The notes under the pieces are model-generated. The model saw nothing but the letters and a program-made list of their open reading frames with translations. It was not told the DNA's origin and did no database searches. This document shows positions 9,441 through 17,636 of a DNA stretch of 64,000 nt, piece after piece. Source of the stretch: an uncultured Bacteroidota bacterium (GTDB lineage Bacteria > Bacteroidota > Bacteroidia > Flavobacteriales > Flavobacteriaceae); the NCBI GenBank assembly GCA_902512065.1, contig CABXHU010000006.1, positions 1 through 64,000 on the forward strand, read 5' to 3'. Made by a program: the position numbers and the translations under genes. Positions within the stretch are counted from its first letter, which is position 1. The number at the start of each line of letters is the position of its first letter.

Positions 9441-10988
9441 CTAATTTATAACTGGAATTAATCGTGAAGACAAGTCTGGCGTAGACATATCTTTATCAAG
9501 AGGATACATAGGTCTTTTAATATTCTTATAGCCTAATCTATATAAATCTTGATCAACACCACCAGGGGTTAAGGCCATAATCCAATCTCCTCTAATATCA
9601 TAAAGCTCTGGCACTAAATATCCTATTTTAACTACTAGAATATCTGTTTTAGAAGGTTCTAGAGCTAAATCTGTAAAATCAGACAAATAGTGATATGGTT
9701 TTCTCTTTTTTGTAACTATAATTTTAATACTTCCAACCTGAATAACAGCCTCAACTTCAGCATTCATATCTCCAGATTTAATTGAAATTAGCTTTCCTCT
9801 TATTTTAATTGGTGGAGAATATCTATCATCTACAATCGCTCCAACATATCCTTCTACATAGTCTCCTATTTTAGATTTAACAGCATTGTTGATTAAATCA
9901 GGACCAGGAATTGAAGCATAGATAAGCTCTGGAGCATTCTCATTTTTAAATTCTGGTCTATTTAAAAGTTTGTTTAGCGTCCATGTTACATCACCCGCTC
10001 CCCCTGCTGTAGGGTTATCCCCCATATCGCTGATAATAAAAGGTTTTTCAGTAATTCTATTCTTTAAATACTCAAATGCTTTGCTTAGACTCGTTTTTAA
10101 AGTTGCTGTAGGAGCAACAAAGTCAAATTCACCTCTTACATCCCAAAAGTGTTCTGCAAGTTCTTCTGCCCCTTTAGTAACATTTTTCTTATTGTCTCCA
10201 ACAGCCATAACAACTGCATGATTTCTTGGTGCGTCTCCCCATGCATAACCAATCCATATAGCCGCATCAATAACTCCTTCCCTATCTGCAATACGACTTA
10301 CTTTACTATAAAGAGATTTTCCAGGCTCTACCCTCGTACTAGTTTGTTCGCCAGGTAGTAGTATTGGCACAGGAATCCAAGCCTTGTATTTAGGCTTTCC
10401 GTTATTAGATTCTATTCTTTCAATTAAATTATCAAGTGCTCTTTGCTTAGACTCCATAGCGTCTTCATGCGGAGCCATCCTATAACATGTTATAAGATCT
10501 GAATACATTGCTAATTTTTCTGAAACATTTCCATGTAAATCCATGGAAGTTGAAATTATTGTTTTATTTCCTACAACCTCCCTTATTCTTTCTATAAGAT
10601 CTCCTTCAGGATCAACCATACCCTCGACATTCATAGCTCCATGAATATCAAAAAATAGTCCATCTAGAGGTAATGTCTTTTTAGTTCTTTCAATTAGGTC
10701 TTTAACCATTAATTCATAAGCTTCTTTAGTAACAACTCCTCCAGGCATTGCTTTACCTGTCATTGAAGGAAACCAATCAGCTTTTTCAAGGTAATTATCA
10801 TTGAAAAAAGAATAGTTTGAAAAAATAGCCTCATCGTATTTAATATTAAATTCTTTTTCAGTTGTTCTAGCAGGAGAAAATGTACTAGACTCAATTCCTA
10901 ATCCTGAAATACCTATTCTAGGCTTATTATCATTAATACAGGAATAGAAAGAAAAGACAATAACTATAAATAATAATAGTTTTTTCAT
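9441..10988 (-). CDS. M81 family metallopeptidase (MlrC-like), lipoprotein
   Basis: Lipobox-like FSFYSCIND; GIGLESSTFSP-like start, FDIHGAM, DLHGN, CYRMAPHEDAMES, DMGDNPTAGGAGD are MlrC-family motifs. Confidence 0.88.
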   Translation of the reverse strand: MKKLLLFIVIVFSFYSCINDNKPRIGISGLGIESSTFSPARTTEKEFNIKYDEAIFSNYSFFNDNYLEKADWFPSMTGKAMPGGVVTKEAYELMVKDLIERTKKTLPLDGLFFDIHGAMNVEGMVDPEGDLIERIREVVGNKTIISTSMDLHGNVSEKLAMYSDLITCYRMAPHEDAMESKQRALDNLIERIESNNGKPKYKAWIPVPILLPGEQTSTRVEPGKSLYSKVSRIADREGVIDAAIWIGYAWGDAPRNHAVVMAVGDNKKNVTKGAEELAEHFWDVRGEFDFVAPTATLKTSLSKAFEYLKNRITEKPFIISDMGDNPTAGGAGDVTWTLNKLLNRPEFKNENAPELIYASIPGPDLINNAVKSKIGDYVEGYVGAIVDDRYSPPIKIRGKLISIKSGDMNAEVEAVIQVGSIKIIVTKKRKPYHYLSDFTDLALEPSKTDILVVKIGYLVPELYDIRGDWIMALTPGGVDQDLYRLGYKNIKRPMYPLDKDMSTPDLSSRLIPVIN

Positions 10989-11038
10989 ACTTCAATTCAT
11001 TCAAAGATTATGCTAAGGCAGTTGTGAGTTTTATAAAC

Positions 11039-11611
11039 TTACATAGTTTTTCCAACAAAGACATTTACTTTAGGATTTATTGGATTTCCACTTGCCCGTC
11101 TATTTGTTACGATTTGTCCACTATGCCATATTGCATCTGAAATAGGTCCATTTATATGATTCCAAAAAGGAAAAGTCATTTTATTCTCACCTTGAACTAG
11201 TACGATTTTAAGTTTTGAAAGATCATCAGTTCGCTTTAAATAGTTCTTAACGGTTTGTAGGTTTTCAAGAGTTCTTGCTCTATACTCATTAAAGCTGTAT
11301 TTATCGTGTGTAAAATCAAATTCCTGGCCTTCAAAAGTTTTAACAATAGCGATTGATAAATTATATATATGCTCTACAACTTCAAAAGTAGATCGACTAT
11401 CATCACTCGGCTTATAATTTAAATCATTTTCACTCAAAGATTCAGTTGCCCAATAATATCTATATCCTAGACCATCAATCATTCTGGATACTACATTGAT
11501 TTCTGAATATTCACTTGGATACTCCCCTATTTCATAAAAAGGAAGTTTTTTTTCTTGTGCAGTCATATTAAAAGTAATTAAGATTAGTATTAAGCTTAAA
11601 AAGTATTTCAT
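11039..11611 (-). CDS. DinB-family protein, secreted
   Basis: Signal peptide; four-helix-type His motif context VVEHIYNLS ... FWNHINGPISDAIWHSGQIVTNRRASGNP. Confidence 0.75.
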   Translation of the reverse strand: MKYFLSLILILITFNMTAQEKKLPFYEIGEYPSEYSEINVVSRMIDGLGYRYYWATESLSENDLNYKPSDDSRSTFEVVEHIYNLSIAIVKTFEGQEFDFTHDKYSFNEYRARTLENLQTVKNYLKRTDDLSKLKIVLVQGENKMTFPFWNHINGPISDAIWHSGQIVTNRRASGNPINPKVNVFVGKTM

Positions 11612-11715
11612 AATTATAAGTTTTAGATTACTACCTACAATTTACAATATTTTAACAAACTACTTTAACAAGCAAGAGCTGAATAAGGGGAGATGTATTT
11701 ATAATTTAGCTCATC

Positions 11716-14700
11716 TTATCTTGTCCAAGCAAATAGATTTAGAAAACTATTGTTGTTAGCAACTAGAATGGCAGGTCTCTTTTCTTTTAGTATAAATAGT
11801 AATTCAAGATTTTTTACATTTTCAGGTATAAAAATACCACTCTCATCAATTTTTAAATCAGCTGTAAATGTACCATCTCCATTACCCTTAAGAAAAAGAC
11901 CTTTGCCTGCGTCATATGAAGGTGTTTCTATCTCGGTATTATATATATTTCCACCAATAACAACATCTAAATTACCGTCACCATCAAAATCCCAAATAAC
12001 GCTATCTATTATTGGTGAAAATTGAGCTTCACGTAGTAATTCGGTCATTTCTAATGTATTTTCTCCCTTGTTTTCAATATAAATACTTGCAAAATTAGTA
12101 GCAGAATAATGTAGAGCATTATTTAAATTTTCAGCCCCAAAAATATCTATCATATTAGATGATGCAAAATCTGAAAATAAGGGAAATTTTTCACTTATAA
12201 ATGGCATTTGTTCAGTTGAACATTCTTTACCTCTTAATGGCACAAGACTTCCATTATAAGATTTGCTTAATACGATATCGAGGGTTCCATTTTCATCAAA
12301 ATCATTAGAATATACATGTAAAGGTTTTTCATTTGTTGGCTGAAATTTATTATTTAATCCTAAATTTCCAACAATAAAGTCCTCATCGCCATCATTATCA
12401 AAATCTCCTTTATTGATACTATAAAACCATCCTATATCATCTGATAATCCTAATTCTTCCGAAGCATTTTCAAAACCTTCAGTAGTATTTAAAAAAGCCA
12501 TTATAGGCATCCACTCTCCAACAACGATTAAATCTTCCCTTCCATCATTATTTATGTCAGACCAGGAAGATGAAGTAATCATACCTGCATTTTTTAATTC
12601 AGGGGCTAGCTTTTGAGTTACATCTTTAAATACTCCGTTTTTATTTTCTAAAAGGTAAGAATCTGGTGGTAAAGGATATTGTCCTGGCTTAGTTCTACCT
12701 CCTACAAAAAGGTCTAAATCTCCATCATTATCCCAATCATTCACTGTAATAGCAGCTGTACTAGATTTTATATCAGGAAGTGATTGTTTTGATCTTTTAA
12801 ATTGTCCTTTACCAGAATTTAAGTATAATCTATCTTGTAAGAGATATTCATTGTCTTTAAAGTCGCCTCCACCTCCACTGGCTATGTAAAGATCTAAATC
12901 TCCGTCATTATCAGCATCAAAAAATAAGGCACCGAGATCTTCAAAATTCTTGTCCTTATTAAATATATCTTGTGCAGAAACAATAAATCCTCTTCTAGTA
13001 TCTTGAATATATATTTGTCCTGCTTGACCTTTTGCTCCTCCAACATAAAAATCTTCATTTCCATCTCCATTAATGTCACCAACTGCAATACATGGCCCAA
13101 GAGTAGATTGTTTGTGAGGTAAAAGCACTTCTGATTTATAATCATCATAATTATTCTCCTTATGTTTAAAATCTGAAATACCAACTCCACGAGAAACATC
13201 CATAAATGGATATTGTATATTTGTACTTTCCTTTTCCACTATAAAGTTTTTATAGCTTTTTTTATTTATAAAATGCTTTTTATCAATTTCAGGATTATAT
13301 ATTGTGGTTTTGGTTCCATCTAACCATAAGATTTCTGCTCTATCAATTTTTTTAATATCACCTAAACCAAAATGTGCTAGTCTATGCATGGAAGATAAGT
13401 AGCCTCTAACAAAACTGTATTCAACCAATTGCTCTTTATTATCAGCATAAATTTTAATCTTTGAATGCATAATACTATTAGTATTATTACCATCAGATAA
13501 AACAAATTGAATATAGTGATTTTTGTTACCATCCATTGTATTATTTCTGTACACAAAAGCTTCATTTTCTAAGTTATTAATAACCACATCCAAATCACCA
13601 TCATTATCTAAATCACCATAAGCTGCTCCTTGAGAAAAAGAAGGTTCATTAAAACCCCAATCTTTTGAAGCATCATCAAATTTTAAATTTCCTTTATTTT
13701 TAAATACATAATTAGCTATTGGGTTAGAATTCGATTTTTCTAATTGATCATAAAGCACCTCTGCTGAAATACCTTCATTTTCATATCTCACATTTAATTC
13801 ATTCATCCAATCACGATTTCTTGTATCTCTTTTAAATCCATTGGTAACCATCAAGTCTTTCCAAGAATTATTGTCAAAATCTACAAGCAACGCTGCCCAG
13901 CTCCAATCAGTTTCTGCTATTTCTAAAAAGTGTCCAATCTCACTGAAATTACCTTTACTCCTATTTAAATTAAACGTATTGTACATAAATTGAGGCACAT
14001 ATCCTTTGTAATTTGTTAAATACCTAAACTTATTTACATCCATACTCTCCATCAATGTCTTATTTCTGTAATGATCAGGCGGTGTCATATCAACTACTGC
14101 TAAATCCACCAATCCATCATTATTAATGTCTGCTGCATCACAACCCATTGAAAAAAAGGAACTATGGGATACTTTGGACTCTATATCTTCAATAAAAGTC
14201 CCATCTCCCTGATTAAAAAACATAAAATCTGGAATAAAATAATCGTTAGCTACATATATATCTAAAAATCCATTCTCGTCAAAATCAGAAACGGCCACAC
14301 CAAGACCAAAACCTGGTCTGTATAATCCAGATTCTTTTGTAATATCATCAAATGTTCCATTTCCATTATTACGATATAGCGTGCTATATGATTTCTCTCT
14401 TATCCTAGCAGGCTTGTTTAGCAATACCTCTTCCCATTTATGAACATCTTTCTCATAATTTATAGATGAATGATTCATAACAAACAAGTCTAAATCACCA
14501 TCTTTGTCCATATCAAAAAATGTAGCCTGAGAAGAATAGGAAGTATCATCAATTCCGTATTTAACTCCCATTTCTGTAAAAGTCAGATCTCCATTATTAA
14601 CATATAACTGATTTGCTAATAAATTATCATCAACTGTTGGCCCCGAATTACACACATAAATATCCATCCATCCATCTTCATTAATGTCTATAACACTTAC

Positions 14701-15051
14701 TCCTGTTGCCCAATTAACAGATTCTACTCCCGCATGATTACTTATATCTTTAAATTTAAAGTCACCTTCATTTAAAAATAATTTGTTTGATGCGTCATTA
14801 CCAGCAAAAAAAACATCTACTAAACCATCATTATTAACATCTACAATAGCAACTCCACTACCATTATAAAAGTAATCATAGTGTCCCCCATTTCTTTCAG
14901 GAGTTTCAATAGAGGTGTTTGTGAATGTTATACCTGTTTCATCGGATGATAATAATGTGAAAAGGGATTTTTGAATATTCTGATCATCTGAAGAATCAGA
15001 ACTACAAGCTAATAGACCAAATATAAGAAAGAAATAAATTAGCTTTTTCAT
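11716..15051 (-). CDS. FG-GAP/VCBS repeat lipoprotein with ASPIC/UnbV (CRTAC1-like) domain
   Basis: Lipobox LLACSS; about 14 Ca-binding DxDxDGxxD-like motifs (e.g. DVNNDGLVD, DMDKDGDLD, DLDNDGDLD); FVRGYLSSMHRLAHFGLGDIKKIDRAEILWLDG resembles ASPIC/UnbV. Confidence 0.92.
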   Translation of the reverse strand: MKKLIYFFLIFGLLACSSDSSDDQNIQKSLFTLLSSDETGITFTNTSIETPERNGGHYDYFYNGSGVAIVDVNNDGLVDVFFAGNDASNKLFLNEGDFKFKDISNHAGVESVNWATGVSVIDINEDGWMDIYVCNSGPTVDDNLLANQLYVNNGDLTFTEMGVKYGIDDTSYSSQATFFDMDKDGDLDLFVMNHSSINYEKDVHKWEEVLLNKPARIREKSYSTLYRNNGNGTFDDITKESGLYRPGFGLGVAVSDFDENGFLDIYVANDYFIPDFMFFNQGDGTFIEDIESKVSHSSFFSMGCDAADINNDGLVDLAVVDMTPPDHYRNKTLMESMDVNKFRYLTNYKGYVPQFMYNTFNLNRSKGNFSEIGHFLEIAETDWSWAALLVDFDNNSWKDLMVTNGFKRDTRNRDWMNELNVRYENEGISAEVLYDQLEKSNSNPIANYVFKNKGNLKFDDASKDWGFNEPSFSQGAAYGDLDNDGDLDVVINNLENEAFVYRNNTMDGNKNHYIQFVLSDGNNTNSIMHSKIKIYADNKEQLVEYSFVRGYLSSMHRLAHFGLGDIKKIDRAEILWLDGTKTTIYNPEIDKKHFINKKSYKNFIVEKESTNIQYPFMDVSRGVGISDFKHKENNYDDYKSEVLLPHKQSTLGPCIAVGDINGDGNEDFYVGGAKGQAGQIYIQDTRRGFIVSAQDIFNKDKNFEDLGALFFDADNDGDLDLYIASGGGGDFKDNEYLLQDRLYLNSGKGQFKRSKQSLPDIKSSTAAITVNDWDNDGDLDLFVGGRTKPGQYPLPPDSYLLENKNGVFKDVTQKLAPELKNAGMITSSSWSDINNDGREDLIVVGEWMPIMAFLNTTEGFENASEELGLSDDIGWFYSINKGDFDNDGDEDFIVGNLGLNNKFQPTNEKPLHVYSNDFDENGTLDIVLSKSYNGSLVPLRGKECSTEQMPFISEKFPLFSDFASSNMIDIFGAENLNNALHYSATNFASIYIENKGENTLEMTELLREAQFSPIIDSVIWDFDGDGNLDVVIGGNIYNTEIETPSYDAGKGLFLKGNGDGTFTADLKIDESGIFIPENVKNLELLFILKEKRPAILVANNNSFLNLFAWTR

Positions 15052-15104
15052 ATATACAATTATAATAATTTTAAACTGAATTACACATTAATTGTATAAA
15101 ATGA

Positions 15105-15695
15105 TTAAACATGTTTACCTATTGCCCAGCCTGTTTTCTGCAAATACTTTTCAGCACTTTCTACAGCTCCTTCTTCAATAGAAGTTCCCATAGAATCATT
15201 CCATCGATTTAAATATCCAAACAAAGAAATTACTCCTAAAATTTCTACAATTTCACCTTCATCCCAATGCTTATGTAATTCTTGTATTATTGTCTCATTT
15301 ACATTATTAGGAACTTGAGAAGCGGCTAAGGAGAAATTTAACGCTGCACGTTCAGCATCATTAAAAGAATCATCTGTTCTAAAATTCCAAATATTATCTA
15401 ATTGCTCTTGTTTTGCGCCATAACGTTCAGCTGCCCTAACAGCATGTGCTTGACAGTATCTACAACCAGTTGAATTACTTGAAACCCAAGCAATCATTCG
15501 TTTAAGCGCTGAAGTTACTTGGCCTTTATTTGACATAACAGCCTTATTTAAATTTATAAAAGCCTTACTTATCTCGGGACGTCTTTGCATGGTGAGTACA
15601 GAATTAGGACAAAACCCAAGTGTTTCATTAAAGAACTCAGCTAATTTTTTAGTTTCAGAATCATAATCTGATGGTAAAGGGGTAACTAAAGGCAT
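15105..15695 (-). CDS. Carboxymuconolactone decarboxylase / AhpD-like peroxidase-related protein
   Basis: SSNSTGCRYCQAHAVRAAERYG CxxC motif; GVISLFGYLNRWNDSMGT. Confidence 0.9.
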   Translation of the reverse strand: MPLVTPLPSDYDSETKKLAEFFNETLGFCPNSVLTMQRRPEISKAFINLNKAVMSNKGQVTSALKRMIAWVSSNSTGCRYCQAHAVRAAERYGAKQEQLDNIWNFRTDDSFNDAERAALNFSLAASQVPNNVNETIIQELHKHWDEGEIVEILGVISLFGYLNRWNDSMGTSIEEGAVESAEKYLQKTGWAIGKHV

Positions 15696-15840
15696 ATCTT
15701 TTTTATTTTTAATTTATATATTTGCATCACACAAACGAATTGGTTTGATTGATTGCTATGGTTGGCTCTCTTTCAAACCTTTTCACTTTTCTATACTTAT
15801 AATTTACGAAAATTTTAAAAAAATAAAATATGTCTATGCC

Positions 15841-16341
15841 TTAGTTTTTTGACTTGTCTTTTTTCTTTGTTGGCATCGGTAAAGATGAAACAGAAAACAT
15901 CTTCCATTTATCATCTATTTTTTTATACATATAAACACCTCTTCCTTGATAAATTCTTTTATAATCTTCATTATATCTTGAGTAAGTTGCATCAATCATG
16001 TAAACATCTTTTGACAGCCAGATTATTTTTGATCTATCAAGCAAGCTGTACTTGTATCCTTCCTGAACATTAGTTCTCATGTTTTTATAAAAAATAATTA
16101 GGTCTTTTTTACTTTCAATTATTATAGGGTTTTCTAATAGAGAGAATGTTAGCGGATAGGTAAAGTATGAAGCAATCTTGTTATAATCAGCATATTCAAA
16201 AGCTTTGCTATATTCTTCCCAGTCATCTATTAACTGCTTTTCAAAAAAAGCTTTTTTCATTCCTTCATTATTCATTTGATTTCTAGGTTGAGAAAAAGCA
16301 AAAATTGGTGCTAATAAAATTATGATTAATATTTTTTTCAT
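15841..16341 (-). CDS. Secreted NTF2-like/SnoaL-like small protein
   Basis: Signal peptide MKKILIIILLAPIFAFSQ; 166 aa with YDATYSRYNEDY-like beta segments; family assignment tentative. Confidence 0.65.
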   Translation of the reverse strand: MKKILIIILLAPIFAFSQPRNQMNNEGMKKAFFEKQLIDDWEEYSKAFEYADYNKIASYFTYPLTFSLLENPIIIESKKDLIIFYKNMRTNVQEGYKYSLLDRSKIIWLSKDVYMIDATYSRYNEDYKRIYQGRGVYMYKKIDDKWKMFSVSSLPMPTKKKDKSKN

Positions 16342-16362
16342 ACCTACAATTTACAATAATTT
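16339..16362 (-). promoter_or_regulatory. Repeated leader/promoter-like module copy 1
   Basis: CATACCTACAATTTACAATAATTT; identical to 17049-17072 and 17569-17592; each abuts the start codon of a minus-strand gene. Confidence 0.7.
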
Positions 16363-16389
16363 AAAATAATACGATATATCTAAAAATAA

Positions 16390-16485
16390 TTATATCTCTG
16401 AAATAATATTAAAAAGAAGGTAAGCTATCATTACAACAAGCCCTGCCGCAATAACCCAAAGAAAAAATTTTTGTACGTTTTTCAT
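16390..16485 (-). CDS. Very small single-pass membrane protein (31 aa)
   Basis: MKNVQKFFLWVIAAGLVVMIAYLLFNIISEI, one predicted TM helix. Confidence 0.5.
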   Translation of the reverse strand: MKNVQKFFLWVIAAGLVVMIAYLLFNIISEI

Positions 16486-16609
16486 ATACGTCTGAAATAA
16501 TCTTAAAAGCAATTGATAATCAATTACTTAAATCTGATTCAACAAGTTACAAAATTTTAAATTAAGAGAATATACGTCTATGGTTTAGGTTTTTCATATA
16601 ATAAAAGCC

Positions 16610-16617
16610 TACATTTG
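16610..16617 (+). promoter_or_regulatory. -7 element TACATTTG upstream of second cold-shock gene
   Basis: TACATTTG 27 nt before ATG 16644, same octamer as at 6469. No clear TTG at the expected -33 spacing. Confidence 0.55.
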
Positions 16618-16643
16618 CAATTCAAATTAAAATTTATTTAAAT

Positions 16644-16835
16644 ATGAGTAACGGAACAGTAAAATTTTTCAATAATACTAAAGGATTTGGATTCATCACT
16701 CCAGAAACAGGGGAAAAAGATGTATTTGTGCATAAAAATAGTCTAATAGATGAAATCAATGAAGGGGACAAAGTAAGCTACGATGTAGAAGAAACTCCAA
16801 AAGGAATGAATGCTATAAATGTCAAAGTAGTTTAA
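16644..16835 (+). CDS. Cold shock protein (CspA family), 63 aa
   Basis: MSNGTVKFFNNTKGFGFITPETGEKDVFVHKNSL. Confidence 0.96.
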   Translation: MSNGTVKFFNNTKGFGFITPETGEKDVFVHKNSLIDEINEGDKVSYDVEETPKGMNAINVKVV

Positions 16836-16864
16836 CCTACTTAAGAGGATTAGAAGTTGAGGAC

Positions 16865-16894
16865 TTAAAAGAAGAAGATATGCCTATGGTTTAG
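16865..16894. repeat. Exact 30-bp direct repeat, copy A
   Basis: TTAAAAGAAGAAGATATGCCTATGGTTTAG, identical to 17072-17101. Confidence 0.9.
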
Positions 16895-17051
16895 ATTTTA
16901 AAGAATTTAACCATAAAAGACCAAAAGTTAGTACTATTCCTCCCCATACAAATGGCTCAGCTAATTCAATATTGTATGCTCTCCAAATAATAAATGCAAT
17001 AACGCTAATGCTTAAAAAGACGATACAAGCAATTTTATAAGTGTTTTTCAT
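16884..17051 (-). CDS. Small two-helix membrane protein (55 aa)
   Basis: MKNTYKIACIVFLSISVIAFIIWRAYNIELAEPFVWGGIVLTFGLLWLNSLKSKP; two hydrophobic segments; preceded by the repeated leader. Confidence 0.6.
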   Translation of the reverse strand: MKNTYKIACIVFLSISVIAFIIWRAYNIELAEPFVWGGIVLTFGLLWLNSLKSKP

Positions 17052-17072
17052 ACCTACAATTTACAATAATTT
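17049..17072 (-). promoter_or_regulatory. Repeated leader/promoter-like module copy 2
   Basis: CATACCTACAATTTACAATAATTT. Confidence 0.7.
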
Positions 17073-17101
17073 TAAAAGAAGAAGATATGCCTATGGTTTA
17101 G
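17072..17101. repeat. Exact 30-bp direct repeat, copy B
   Basis: TTAAAAGAAGAAGATATGCCTATGGTTTAG, identical to 16865-16894. Confidence 0.9.
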
Positions 17102-17142
17102 TTACAGGCTATTGCTATTAATTTATCTGCAATGCAACCGTA

Positions 17143-17571
17143 CTAATTCACATCAAAAATTATAGGTAGACTGTATGGGACTATCACTTTTTTTCCATCT
17201 TGAGTCCCAGGCTTCATTATAGGTAGCATTTTAACTACTCTTATTGCTTCTTTTTCTAATCTAAAATGAGGTGCTCTGGCCCTTGGAACAATAACCCTTC
17301 CAAAGGTGTCAATTTTAAAAATTACACTTATTCTTTGCCTTCCAGACAAACCTAGTCTTCCTGCTAAAGTTTTATTAAACTCCTTTTGAACAAATTTTGC
17401 AATCTTTTCAGACATACATTTTCTTTTTTTTTCATTGCTGACTTTGTCACATCCTGGATAAATTGGCACATTTTCAATCATTGCAAAAGGGACTGCTTCA
17501 ATATTTTCTTTGATTTCTTGCGAAAAAAGCAGGCTTGGTAAAACCAATAATAATATTAATGTCTTTTTCAT
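17143..17571 (-). CDS. TonB C-terminal-domain energy transducer-like secreted protein
   Basis: VPIYPGCDKVSNEKKRKCMSEKI ... VIFKIDTFGRVIVPRARAPHFRLEKEAIRVVKMLPIMKPG; typical Bacteroidetes TonB-C domain. Confidence 0.88.
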   Translation of the reverse strand: MKKTLILLLVLPSLLFSQEIKENIEAVPFAMIENVPIYPGCDKVSNEKKRKCMSEKIAKFVQKEFNKTLAGRLGLSGRQRISVIFKIDTFGRVIVPRARAPHFRLEKEAIRVVKMLPIMKPGTQDGKKVIVPYSLPIIFDVN

Positions 17572-17592
17572 ACCTACAATTTACAATAATTT
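17569..17592 (-). promoter_or_regulatory. Repeated leader/promoter-like module copy 3
   Basis: CATACCTACAATTTACAATAATTT abutting the TonB gene start. Confidence 0.7.
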
Positions 17593-17636
17593 AAAAAAAA
17601 TGATTATATTTATGTAACTAATTGATTTTCAAGCAC

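Noticed and set aside
9970-10358. Two overlapping forward ORFs opposite the M81 peptidase
   Set aside because: Antisense and mutually overlapping; no protein-like motifs.
12894-13565. Alternative-frame ORFs (101 and 62 aa) inside the FG-GAP gene
   Set aside because: Out-of-frame products of repetitive Asp-rich coding sequence; not independent genes.
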